Notes: generated from the letters alone by a model not told the origin. A DNA stretch of 64,000 nt from Sphingobacteriales bacterium 44-15 (GCA_001899685.1 MKWG01000007.1:1-64000); one strand, 5' to 3'. Shown: positions 8,557 to 16,093, numbered from the stretch's first letter. Translations and numbers: made by a program.

Positions 8557-9102
8557 TCACTCCTTATAATGTGTCAAAAACCCAAATTCGTCAATACCTT
8601 TTAAATAGCACCTTGCACTACTCCGCCTGTAATCTTCAGGCTGGTCACATAAAGCCCATTTTTCAACCACAGGATTATTATGTATATATTCCAGTTTTTG
8701 TTCTAATGTTTTTATAGTACTTAATGGGATAGCCAGTTGGTCACGCTTCCAGAACTGATACTGGCGATCACTTTTGTTTGATGAAAAATTTAATAATTGC
8801 AGCTGGTTGTTTGCTTGCAGATATTTTTTTATTTGATGCGCGGTGAATTTGGTAAAACTGCCGGCCGGACTTTCTTTGCCATTTAATGCAAGGTGCGTCC
8901 ATATAAGGTGTATGTGGTTAGGCATGATTACATAACCAAAAATCCTGGACAGCTTATGCTCCACCAGATAACATAGAGATTGAATTATGATAAGCTTTAT
9001 GCTATCATCTTCTAACAAATGCTTAAAGTCAATAATAGTGTCAGTGTAAAAATAAATATCCTGCAATTCCATTTGGCCTTGCCTTTTGTGCTGTATGTTC
9101 AT
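8557..9102 (-). CDS. REP-associated tyrosine transposase (RAYT), Y1_Tnp family
   Basis: A 181-residue protein of the IS200/IS605-related Y1 transposase family, single-domain form. The HUH motif is HIHLIW (H63, H65) after VIMPN, and Tyr94 is the best candidate for the nucleophile. The C-terminal YIHNNPV and SSAR segments are typical of RAYT proteins, which nick and join single-stranded REP hairpins. The gene is flanked by the same hairpin in opposite orientations (8529-8550 and 9153-9176), giving a unit of about 650 bp. A truncated copy of the last 24 codons lies at 9230-9303. Ends, reading frame and catalytic motif all appear intact, so the element may be active. Confidence 0.88.
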   Translation of the reverse strand: MNIQHKRQGQMELQDIYFYTDTIIDFKHLLEDDSIKLIIIQSLCYLVEHKLSRIFGYVIMPNHIHLIWTHLALNGKESPAGSFTKFTAHQIKKYLQANNQLQLLNFSSNKSDRQYQFWKRDQLAIPLSTIKTLEQKLEYIHNNPVVEKWALCDQPEDYRRSSARCYLKGIDEFGFLTHYKE

Positions 9103-9152
9103 AGGTGCAATGTTTAGAGAAGTATTCTGACAAATATAGGTAAAAATTTATG

Positions 9153-9176
9153 CTGGTGTGTGAAGACACACACCAG
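9153..9176 (-). repeat. REP-like hairpin, inverted, at RAYT 5' side
   Basis: A perfect 10-bp stem CTGGTGTGTG / CACACACCAG with loop AAGA, the reverse complement of the TCTT loop at 8538-8541. It lies 50 bases upstream of the RAYT start codon and is the mirror image of the hairpin at 8529-8550, so together they bracket the transposase gene. Confidence 0.7.
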
Positions 9177-9201
9177 TAGGAAAAAGCAACGAAACCTCTA
9201 T

Positions 9202-9223
9202 CGGTGTGTGTCTTCACACACCG
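9202..9223 (+). repeat. REP-like hairpin, second direct copy
   Basis: Identical in stem (CGGTGTGTG / CACACACCG) and loop (TCTT) to the hairpin at 8529-8550, and again followed after a few bases by a RAYT stop codon, here that of the truncated copy at 9230-9303. Confidence 0.7.
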
Positions 9224-9229
9224 AAACAC

Positions 9230-9303
9230 TCACTCCTTATAATGTGTCAAAAACCCAAATTCATCAACACCTTTTAAATAAAATCTTGCACGACGCCAGC
9301 ATG
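9230..9303 (-). pseudogene. Truncated RAYT C-terminus
   Basis: This stretch, read on the minus strand, encodes a C-terminal tail ending FGFLTHYKE-stop. It matches the last 24 or so residues of the intact RAYT at 8557 with only a few substitutions (for example Val for Ile and Phe for Cys). Homology stops at about 9303 and no upstream reading frame continues it. It keeps its own downstream hairpin (9202-9223), so it is the 3' remnant of a second RAYT unit. Confidence 0.65.
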
Positions 9304-9443
9304 AATAATAACACTATTTATCCCAAAAAAAATACGAAAACGTAATTACCTGCACATTAATCCGCCGTCCTGTATTTTCCTGTATAACATCGCCATTAGC
9401 TTTACTATGGAAAAAGTTGTTATTCACTATAAAACAAATCAAC

Positions 9444-9629
9444 ATGGAAAACGATCAGCAACAGGAAAGCAGTAAAGCGCCATTTGCAAGGATGATCATG
9501 GATGATTTTATGTTATTGCTTTTCCTGGGCGTCACCATTTACGCTATTTTCTACCTGCTATGGGGAGTAATGGAGCTCTCCAATTTGCCGGCCATACCGG
9601 AAGAGATCAAGCAAACCCTGAACAAATAA
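9444..9629 (+). CDS. Small single-helix membrane subunit of heme-copper reductase
   Basis: A 61-residue peptide with one membrane helix (about residues 22-42, FMLLLFLGVTIYAIFYLLWG) between polar ends. I chose the ATG at 9444 (MENDQQQ) because the helix is then preceded by a short polar N-terminus; a start at 9417 would add nine residues. It begins the heme-copper reductase operon and is followed after 25 bases by subunit II. Small one-helix subunits of this kind (such as IIa) accompany B-family ba3-type enzymes, so a structural role in that complex is likely but not proven by sequence. Confidence 0.7.
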   Translation: MENDQQQESSKAPFARMIMDDFMLLLFLGVTIYAIFYLLWGVMELSNLPAIPEEIKQTLNK

Positions 9630-9654
9630 ATTCTTTACCCCCAAAAACCTGTGT

Positions 9655-10575
9655 ATGAGTTTATTCAGCCCGGCCGAAGGATGGTACGATAAAAAAGTAT
9701 CTAAGGATGAAAAAATGTGGATGGTCATCGCCCTTCTTCTTTGTATCAGCTTGTTTGTATGGATGATCATGTGGCATGTTTACGGAAAACAAAACCCCTC
9801 CAGTATTACTTACCGCACCAGCACCGCAGAATATGCAAAGCTGGGAGAAGCTTATACCAGGCAAAATATGATAGGGGTGGACAATGGTATCCCGGTGGTA
9901 CGCCCCCGCCCCAACAGTGATGTATTTGTTGTAAGCGAAATGTGGAGGTGGAGCCCGGTGCTGATCCTGCAAAAAGACCAGTCCTATAAATTTCACATCT
10001 CCTCCAAAGACGTAGTGCACGGATTTTCCATACAGCCGGTAAATATGAATTTCCAGGTGTACCCGCAATACGATTATGTGCTCGAATTCAAACCTACCGA
10101 AGCCGGGGAATATAATGTGATATGCAACGAGTTCTGCGGCATCGGGCACCATACCATGATCGGTAAGATGGTAGTGATTGAAAACGAAGCAGACCTGAAA
10201 CAATACGGGTACGAAAATTTTAAAAAAGCCCCTGATCCCTTACCTGAAAAAAAGAATGAGCCGCTGTCGGAAACAGAGATGGCCCTGCTGGGCGAACAGG
10301 TATATACGCTCAAAGGCTGCGGCGCCTGTCATAAAACAGATGGCAGCCACCAGATCGCACCGGCATGGAACGGCTTGTTCGGGAAAGAGGAACATGTGGT
10401 CGAGAACGGTAAGAAGACCAGCGTTAAAGTTGACGAAGCGTACATAAGAGAATCCATTAAGAATCCGCAACAAAAAATAACTGTCGGTTTCGAAACTACC
10501 GTTATGCCGGTATTCCCCGTAACGGATGATGAGATTGAACAACTGATCGCCTATATCAAAACATTAAAAAACTAA
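9655..10575 (+). CDS. Heme-copper reductase subunit II with fused cytochrome c domain
   Basis: A 306-residue electron-entry subunit. It has one N-terminal membrane helix (about residues 23-43). The cupredoxin domain carries a complete CuA site: a His in VVHGFSI (about residue 121), then C157, C161, H165 and M168 in CNEFCGIGHHTM. A C-terminal cytochrome c domain has CGACH (C222, C225, H226) and a probable Met ligand in VMPVFP near residue 287. The single N-terminal helix and cytochrome c extension are typical of B-family-like enzymes. CuA shows that the enzyme takes electrons from a cytochrome c-type or equivalent donor. It lies in an operon directly before subunit I (16-base gap). Confidence 0.9.
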   Translation: MSLFSPAEGWYDKKVSKDEKMWMVIALLLCISLFVWMIMWHVYGKQNPSSITYRTSTAEYAKLGEAYTRQNMIGVDNGIPVVRPRPNSDVFVVSEMWRWSPVLILQKDQSYKFHISSKDVVHGFSIQPVNMNFQVYPQYDYVLEFKPTEAGEYNVICNEFCGIGHHTMIGKMVVIENEADLKQYGYENFKKAPDPLPEKKNEPLSETEMALLGEQVYTLKGCGACHKTDGSHQIAPAWNGLFGKEEHVVENGKKTSVKVDEAYIRESIKNPQQKITVGFETTVMPVFPVTDDEIEQLIAYIKTLKN

Positions 10576-10591
10576 CCCTAAAACTGGTGCT

Positions 10592-12259
10592 ATGTTTCGT
10601 ACTTGCGATATAACAGGATTTAAAGTAGACCTCCGGTCAGAAAAGCTCATACGCTACAACGCGGTATTTGCCGTCATTTCTTTATTGCTTGCCGTAACCG
10701 CCGCCATATTGCTGGTATTTACCCGCTACCAGCCGGTGCATCTCCTGGGCGCTGAATGGTATTACCGGCTGGTTACTTTTCACGGGCTGAACGCGCTTAT
10801 TTTCTGGATCATCTTCTTCGAGATCGCCGGGCTGTATTTCGGTTCCACCGTAGTACTGAACACCCGATTTTGCGCTCCCCGTCTGGGATGGGTAGCTTTC
10901 GGCTTAATGGTAGCCGGGCTGGTGCTATCCGATATCATCATCCTGATGGGGAAGGCGGATGTAATGCTCACATCGTATACACCGCTCAAGGCGCATCCGC
11001 TGTATTACCTGGGAGTGATCCTGTTTGCAGTGGGGGCATTGCTGGGCGTTATATTATTCTTTGGTAACCTGATGATCGCCAGGAGAGAAAAGGCTTATGG
11101 AGAAACGATGCCGCTTTTTACCTATGGCTTAATGACCGCAGCCATCATCGCGGTTATTACGCTGGCTACGGGAGCGCTTATTTATATCCCTACCTTTTTA
11201 TGGTCACTCGGTCTGATTGACAATATTGACCCGGCTATGTACAAGCTGATCTGGTGGGGACTTGGGCACTCTTCCCAGCAGATCAATGTAGCGGCAATGG
11301 TATCCATCTGGTATATGACGTCATTTTTGGCGGTAGGCGGCACTTCCATAAATGAAAGAGTGTCGAGAACAGCCTTTGTATTGTACATCCTTTTTATCTG
11401 CCTGGCCTCCGCGCACCACCTGCTCACAGATCCGGGTGTAAGCAGCGCATGGAAAGTATGGAATACCAGCTATGCTATGTACCTCGCCGTGCTTGCCTCT
11501 ATGATACACGCTTTTGCCGTGCCTTCTTCATTCGAATCAGCTCAACGCAGATGGGGATACAATAAAGGATTGTTTCAATGGCTGTCAAAAGCTCCCTGGG
11601 GCAATCCTGCTTTTTCTTCCATAATATTAGCCATCATCGGTTTTGGATTTATCGGCGGTACCACAGGAGTGATCTTCGGAATGGAGCAGACCAATATCAT
11701 TGTGCATAACACCATTGCTATTCCCGGTCATTTTAAAGGAACCGTGGTCATTGGCACTACCCTCACGTTTATGGGCATCACCTATTATCTTATCCCGCTG
11801 ATCTTCCGGAGAAAGATCGTGGGCTTCGGATGGGCCAAATGGCAACCCTGGCTATTCTTTATCGGTATAGCGCTCCTGTCTGTTTCCATGATCGTGCTGG
11901 GGCAGTTAGGCGTTCCAAGACGTCATTGGGATTCTACTTTCTCCGGCGGCCCATTCACTTATAATTTCAATCCTGCAGTAGACTTTTTCTGGGCGCTGAT
12001 GATGCTGGGAGGCTCACTGGCATTTATATCCACCATAATATGGATACTGATCGTGGTGATCTCCGTTTTCTTTGGTCCTAAAGTAAAAGGTCCAGAGGAT
12101 ATGCAGCTCAGCATTTCGCCATTGGCGCCCACGGCCAAAGCGCATAAAGGATTTGAAGCACCCGGCACCCTTGTGCTCACTATATTGTTCTTACTGGTTT
12201 TTATAGCGCTCTTTTTCCTGAACTGGAAATGGCTTGCCGCAACATGGAATGTAAAATAA
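10592..12259 (+). CDS. Heme-copper reductase subunit I lacking the active-site Tyr (possible NO reductase-type)
   Basis: A 555-residue, about 13-14 helix catalytic subunit. Expected ligands present are H64 (low-spin heme, in TFHGLN), H226 (CuB), H275-H276 (CuB, in AHHLLTDPG) and H380 (high-spin heme, in PGHFK). Two key residues differ from oxygen reductases. The position four after H226, where oxidases have the His-crosslinked Tyr, is Gln230 (GHSSQQ). The residue two after H380, normally the second low-spin heme His, is Lys382. HCO families without the crosslinked Tyr are generally NO reductases, so this may be a CuA-type NO reductase; a divergent oxidase is the alternative. Family framework and DPG context are B-type-like. 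Confidence 0.88.
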   Translation: MFRTCDITGFKVDLRSEKLIRYNAVFAVISLLLAVTAAILLVFTRYQPVHLLGAEWYYRLVTFHGLNALIFWIIFFEIAGLYFGSTVVLNTRFCAPRLGWVAFGLMVAGLVLSDIIILMGKADVMLTSYTPLKAHPLYYLGVILFAVGALLGVILFFGNLMIARREKAYGETMPLFTYGLMTAAIIAVITLATGALIYIPTFLWSLGLIDNIDPAMYKLIWWGLGHSSQQINVAAMVSIWYMTSFLAVGGTSINERVSRTAFVLYILFICLASAHHLLTDPGVSSAWKVWNTSYAMYLAVLASMIHAFAVPSSFESAQRRWGYNKGLFQWLSKAPWGNPAFSSIILAIIGFGFIGGTTGVIFGMEQTNIIVHNTIAIPGHFKGTVVIGTTLTFMGITYYLIPLIFRRKIVGFGWAKWQPWLFFIGIALLSVSMIVLGQLGVPRRHWDSTFSGGPFTYNFNPAVDFFWALMMLGGSLAFISTIIWILIVVISVFFGPKVKGPEDMQLSISPLAPTAKAHKGFEAPGTLVLTILFLLVFIALFFLNWKWLAATWNVK

Positions 12260-12297
12260 AATCCAATACCCTGGGAAACCCTTGATTTTTTGAAACT

Positions 12298-12323
12298 AAT
12301 ACCGGGGCCAGCCCCCCGGTATT
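12298..12323 (+). promoter_or_regulatory. Intercistronic hairpin between subunit I and SCO-like gene
   Basis: A perfect 10-bp inverted repeat AATACCGGGG / CCCCGGTATT with a 6-base loop. It lies in the 79-base gap between the subunit I and SCO-like genes and is followed by AT-rich sequence but no T-run. It may be an mRNA stability or attenuation element rather than a full terminator. Confidence 0.55.
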
Positions 12324-12338
12324 ATTAACCCGGTTCAT

Positions 12339-13085
12339 GTGAAATACACATATTTATGGATAGCGCCCCTATGGTTTTTGTTGAGCGGGTTCAATCTCCC
12401 CAATGAAAAAAACTTTCTTGCACAAAAAGCCGCTAACATCCGGGTATTCGACGCTACCGGCAAAACCTTCGAGCTTTACTCCCTGCTGGGGAAAAAGCCG
12501 CTGATCATTTCGCCGGTATATACCCGGTGCCATTCGCTTTGTGGGGTGATCAGCAACGGAGTGCAAACAGCAATTAATGAACTGGGCACGCTGGGGCAGG
12601 ATTTTACCATGGTGAGCTTTTCTTTCGACAGCAGCGACAGGCAAATAAATCTTGCTGCCTATGAAAGCCGCTGGAAGATGGATGGAGTAAACTGGAAAAC
12701 CATTTCCGCTTCAGGGAAAGACATTCAGCGCCTGCTGTCATCCATTGGTTACGAGTATGACTATGACCCCGCAACAAAGGAGTTCAATCATCCTTCCATA
12801 CTTATTGTTTTGACGCCCGGCGGAAGAATATCAAGATTTATATACGGCGTAAATCCTTCCAAAAAAGATATAAAGCTGGCAGTGATAGAGGCTATGGCTG
12901 AAAAAATAAGACCAGGGCTCTTCAAAGGCTTTTACCTGCGCTGCTTTGGTTATGATCCGGCTTTAAAAACCTATAAGCCGGACTGGCGGTTTATTATATC
13001 CACGTCGGCCGGTTTGCTGATGATCAGCCTGGTGAGCGGGCTTTTTATAAAATCCTTTATCATCTCAAAAAATCAGGATGGATAA
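12339..13085 (+). CDS. SCO1/SenC-family copper chaperone-like protein, membrane anchored
   Basis: A 248-residue SCO-like protein, expected to assist copper loading of the CuA centre or to act as a thiol redox protein in the periplasm. It starts with GTG (the ATG two bases earlier is out of frame and followed at once by a stop). It has an N-terminal signal sequence, a thioredoxin-fold domain with the CxxxC copper site in RCHSLC (about residues 64-69), and the third ligand His in FNHPSI (about residue 150). Unusually, a second membrane helix lies near the C-terminus (about residues 219-240). Its stop overlaps the next start codon by 8 bases (13078-13085), implying translational coupling to the cytochrome b fusion gene. 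Confidence 0.88.
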   Translation: MKYTYLWIAPLWFLLSGFNLPNEKNFLAQKAANIRVFDATGKTFELYSLLGKKPLIISPVYTRCHSLCGVISNGVQTAINELGTLGQDFTMVSFSFDSSDRQINLAAYESRWKMDGVNWKTISASGKDIQRLLSSIGYEYDYDPATKEFNHPSILIVLTPGGRISRFIYGVNPSKKDIKLAVIEAMAEKIRPGLFKGFYLRCFGYDPALKTYKPDWRFIISTSAGLLMISLVSGLFIKSFIISKNQDG

Positions 13086-15027
13086 GCATACCAATGATAA
13101 TACAAATACGGTAAAAGAGCGTACCCGTGGACACCGTTTTTTTCAAAAGCTATCATCTCCGCTGGGGAAAATATATTCTACCAATCTGAACCCTCTATAT
13201 AACCTGGGTAGTATTGCCATACTGTTGTTCGTGATCGCCTGTATTTCGGGAATATATGTGTTTATTTTTTACAACATCAATCCCCGTCATGCCTGGGATT
13301 CGGTAGAGACAATGTCTGCCAATATCTTTAACGGGTGGATGCGAACGATACACCGGTATTCATCAGACCTGTTGGTTATTTTTATTTTACTGCATCTCGT
13401 GCATACTTTAATAACCTCCAAGTTCAAGCGGCTGGTATCCTGGATCAGCGGGGTGATCTCTTTCCTGATCGTTATTATCATAGGGGTAACCGGTTTCATA
13501 CTGGTATGGGATCAGAAAGCAAAGCTGACAGGCTATCTCACCGCCCGGCTTTTTTCATCACTTCCCATCTTCGATCCTTCCATCGCCGGGGCTTTTTTAA
13601 TGAACGACCTGGATACGGTGGGCGGCTTTTTTAAAGTGGCATTGTTCGGGCATATCGCGTTCTCACTGATTACTGTCATCGTTATCTGGATACATGTGCT
13701 GCGCATCTCCAAACCCAAAATTTTCCCTCCAAAAAAGCTGATCATATATTGCGTGATCGCCCTGGGGATCATCTCTATCCTGTTTCCGGTAAAAAGCGAT
13801 CCGCCTGCACAGGCTTCCAACCTGCCCACAGCAACAACCTTCGACTGGTATTACTATTTCGGTTATTACCTGATGAAGCTGTTCAGCGTTAACCAGAACT
13901 GGATGATCCTGACAGGCTCGGGATTGTTGCTTTGCATCGTACCCTATATTATTAAAAGAAAAAACAGGGCGCCTGTCTTTATTGATCTCAACAAATGCGA
14001 TGCCTGCAATCTTTGCTCCTATGATTGCCCCTATGAGGCTATTGATATGCTTACCAGAAACGGACAAAGGAAAGCTATCCTGTCGCCCGACAAATGTGTG
14101 GGCTGTGGTATATGCATCGGCTCCTGCGATGAACATGCCATCAGCCACCCGCAATTTCCGGCAGTAGATCTCGCTCCGCGGGGGAAAGCCGACGTTACGC
14201 TATACAGTTGCAGCTATTTTCCCGATCCGGAATTGCCCGCTAACCTGGATATCGTTCACTACAGCGTTCCCTGCATAGGCAGCGTCATGCCCCGGGATGT
14301 GCAGCAAATACTGGAGCACAACAGCCGGAAAGTTGTGCTGCTGAGCTGCGAGGACTGCTATTACCGCCTTGGAAAAACCTGGGCCATCAGCAGGTTCCTG
14401 CGAAAAAGAGCGCCTTTATTTTCCAAAAAATACAATGCTTCCAAACTGAAATTGTTTACCATAACCCAATACAGCAAAGAAAAGCTGCTCGACTTTCTTC
14501 ATCAAAATATTGAAGAGGATAAGCCCCCCGGGCAAATGGCCGTTGCTGATCATGAAAGGCCCCGGCATTTTACCGCGGTATTGATCCTTACCGTTTGCTT
14601 TGCCCTGATAATCCCTTTAAGCAGCACAGTAGTGCGGTTCTTTAATCCTGCTGAAAAAACATTATTCGTTAACTTTAAATACATCTCCACTCCCCAGGAA
14701 TACGAGCAAAACAAATCACTGGCGAAACATATGCAATCGTCCACACCGGTAGTAAAAAAGAGAAGCCCTGTGACGCTGAAAATATTTTCATCTCAAAACA
14801 ACGCTTTGATTTTTGAAAAGGAATTTACACCCCGGGGGATACGCCAGGATATTGCGATGTTTATCTATACACAGCTCACCCTTAAGGAAGATGCTGTAAA
14901 CATCCAGCTCCAGGAGACAGCCTTTCCCGAAAAACAATACCGGCTGAACAATGTGCCGTTGAAAAAAGGAGACGGAACATTTGTAGTATTTAAAGATAAT
15001 AACCTGGTTGTGGCAGGTTCAAAATAG
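13078..15027 (+). CDS. Cytochrome b - bis[4Fe-4S] ferredoxin - MvhD-like fusion protein
   Basis: A 649-residue membrane redox protein of unusual build. Residues 1-235 are a cytochrome b6-like four-helix bundle with two bis-His heme pairs: H92/H106 and H192/H206. Two further hydrophobic segments follow (about 240-255 and 275-300). A ferredoxin module carries CX2CX2CX3CP (C307, C310, C313, C317) and a second set (C340, C343, C346, C350). Residues 375-470 resemble the MvhD/hydrogenase delta iron-sulfur domain, with C378, C399 and the pair C424/C427. A last membrane helix lies at about 500-522, then a soluble tail without known motif. It is translationally coupled to the SCO-like gene and could pass electrons from quinol or ferredoxin to the reductase. 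The order of domains is read directly; the role is inferred. Confidence 0.85.
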   Translation: MDKHTNDNTNTVKERTRGHRFFQKLSSPLGKIYSTNLNPLYNLGSIAILLFVIACISGIYVFIFYNINPRHAWDSVETMSANIFNGWMRTIHRYSSDLLVIFILLHLVHTLITSKFKRLVSWISGVISFLIVIIIGVTGFILVWDQKAKLTGYLTARLFSSLPIFDPSIAGAFLMNDLDTVGGFFKVALFGHIAFSLITVIVIWIHVLRISKPKIFPPKKLIIYCVIALGIISILFPVKSDPPAQASNLPTATTFDWYYYFGYYLMKLFSVNQNWMILTGSGLLLCIVPYIIKRKNRAPVFIDLNKCDACNLCSYDCPYEAIDMLTRNGQRKAILSPDKCVGCGICIGSCDEHAISHPQFPAVDLAPRGKADVTLYSCSYFPDPELPANLDIVHYSVPCIGSVMPRDVQQILEHNSRKVVLLSCEDCYYRLGKTWAISRFLRKRAPLFSKKYNASKLKLFTITQYSKEKLLDFLHQNIEEDKPPGQMAVADHERPRHFTAVLILTVCFALIIPLSSTVVRFFNPAEKTLFVNFKYISTPQEYEQNKSLAKHMQSSTPVVKKRSPVTLKIFSSQNNALIFEKEFTPRGIRQDIAMFIYTQLTLKEDAVNIQLQETAFPEKQYRLNNVPLKKGDGTFVVFKDNNLVVAGSK

Positions 15028-15137
15028 GAGACATTTCAAATTGGCCCGGCAGGCATGCCTGCAAGACATGGAATATATCACTGAGCTTCGACGAGGAAAT
15101 GGATTATTTATAAATCCTGAATTATTGAGAAAGTTAT

Positions 15138-15331
15138 GGAGACTGCTTCACCACTTTGGCGGCACCTCTTACAATTAAGTGTTCTATACGTGGTTCGCAG
15201 CGACGGCAAAAGTGGTTTGTTGTTACAATCTTGCACTAAAGCAAAGTATACATTTACTCAGCCCCTCGCCGTCTTTGCGAGCCGCCATACGCATTTTAAA
15301 GATCAGGACTGATGCGCGGCGAAGCAATCCC
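15138..15331. repeat. Imperfect palindromic intergenic element
   Basis: Within the 740-base gap after the cytochrome b fusion gene, GGAGACTGCTTC (15138-15149) is an inverted match to GCGAAGCAATCCC (15319-15331), and TCGCCGTCTTTGCGAG lies between. This has the look of the widespread bacterial intergenic repeats with TTGCGAGG..GAAGCAATC arms, here decayed. A perfect palindrome GCAGGCATGCCTGC is at 15049-15062. I see no coding sequence in 15028-15767. Confidence 0.35.
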
Positions 15332-15473
15332 TTCATTACCAACTGCGGGGACTACTTCTCCTGACCTTCGGTTGGGATCGCAGTGCGAGAGTGTTGATAA
15401 TTTTCGCGCTTTCATTAGCACCAACCATTAATATGTAAAAAAAACATATATTAAAATACACTGATAAACATAT

Positions 15474-15534
15474 ACTAACGTTTAAAAGCTTAGTTAAAAA
15501 AGTTAAATCATAAAATTAAAGTTTAAACGTTAGT
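15474..15534. promoter_or_regulatory. 13-bp perfect inverted repeat, putative operator
   Basis: ACTAACGTTTAAA (15474-15486) is exactly the reverse complement of TTTAAACGTTAGT (15522-15534), with a 35-base AT-rich spacer. It lies immediately upstream of a TAnnTTTG promoter element. The half-site core GTTTAAACGT recurs at 18802-18811 in front of the NAD(P)-binding protein gene. It is likely a binding site for a dimeric regulator that is not identified here. Confidence 0.6.
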
Positions 15535-15545
15535 TTAAAGTAAAT

Positions 15546-15553
15546 TATCTTTG
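15546..15553 (+). promoter_or_regulatory. Bacteroidota-type promoter -7 element
   Basis: TATCTTTG matches the TAnnTTTG -7 consensus of Bacteroidota housekeeping sigma factors exactly and lies 12 bases after the putative operator. A clear -33 TTTG box is not seen. It would give the 50-residue ORF at 15768 a leader of about 200 bases. Confidence 0.5.
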
Positions 15554-15767
15554 CATAATAAATGCGCAATAAGAAAGACGGACAGCCGTTTATGAAAAGC
15601 TTTCAACAAATGATAATAAGCTGAAGATCTTCTGAGTTAACTCCACTATTGTTTTGCCATCACATTTTTAGATTGCCCCGGGATGAAAATGAGCATAAAT
15701 GCTAAAGTGCTCCATAATAATTTGATTTTACGGAATAAGCAGCCGTAGTGTATTAAAACTTCGTGAC

Positions 15768-15920
15768 ATGGAAACAATGATCAAAGAATTAAATTTCGAC
15801 AAGGAAATGGTAAGTAAGCTGGAAAATCAAAAAGTAGACATTGATGTACTATATGTTTACCTGATGAACGGGAAAATCACCATGAAAGAATACCTTTACC
15901 TTTGCGGTATCAAAAAGTAG
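15768..15920 (+). CDS. Small ORF, 50 residues, function unknown
   Basis: An ATG-initiated 50-codon ORF starting METMIKELNF and ending LYLCGIKK. It is hydrophilic and likely helical, with acidic and basic residues alternating, and no membrane helix. I do not recognise a family. Support for it being real is its context: an inverted-repeat operator and a consensus promoter element upstream (15474-15553), a typical start, and a strong Rho-independent terminator 34 bases after its stop. The long leader could itself be the functional RNA, in which case the peptide might be incidental. The FUSC gene follows beyond the terminator and so is probably separate. Confidence 0.55.
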   Translation: METMIKELNFDKEMVSKLENQKVDIDVLYVYLMNGKITMKEYLYLCGIKK

Positions 15921-15954
15921 ACAACAGAAAAAATATATAGCATTCCTTGTTATT

Positions 15955-15987
15955 AAGGCACTCCGGAAAGAGTGCCTTTCATATTTT
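15955..15987 (+). terminator. Rho-independent terminator after the 50-residue ORF
   Basis: A perfect 9-bp stem AAGGCACTC / GAGTGCCTT (15955-15963 with 15970-15978), loop CGGAAA, followed by TCATATTTT. It closes the transcription unit that starts at about 15560. Confidence 0.8.
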
Positions 15988-16093
15988 AAATTGAACCGCA
16001 AAAACAACTCAACCTAAATTGTAACTTGTGAAGAGGAACAGAATTATCCCAAGAACAGATAGTGATTAATTTCAGGAAAAGACATTACATGTT

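Noticed and set aside
8535-8717. 60-codon plus-strand frame within the hairpin and RAYT region
   Set aside because: It is antisense to the RAYT gene and arises from its conserved tail; the same pattern appears at 9160-9345.
15179-15364. 61-codon plus-strand frame in the gap after the reductase operon
   Set aside because: It lies across the decayed palindromic element and has no recognisable protein pattern.
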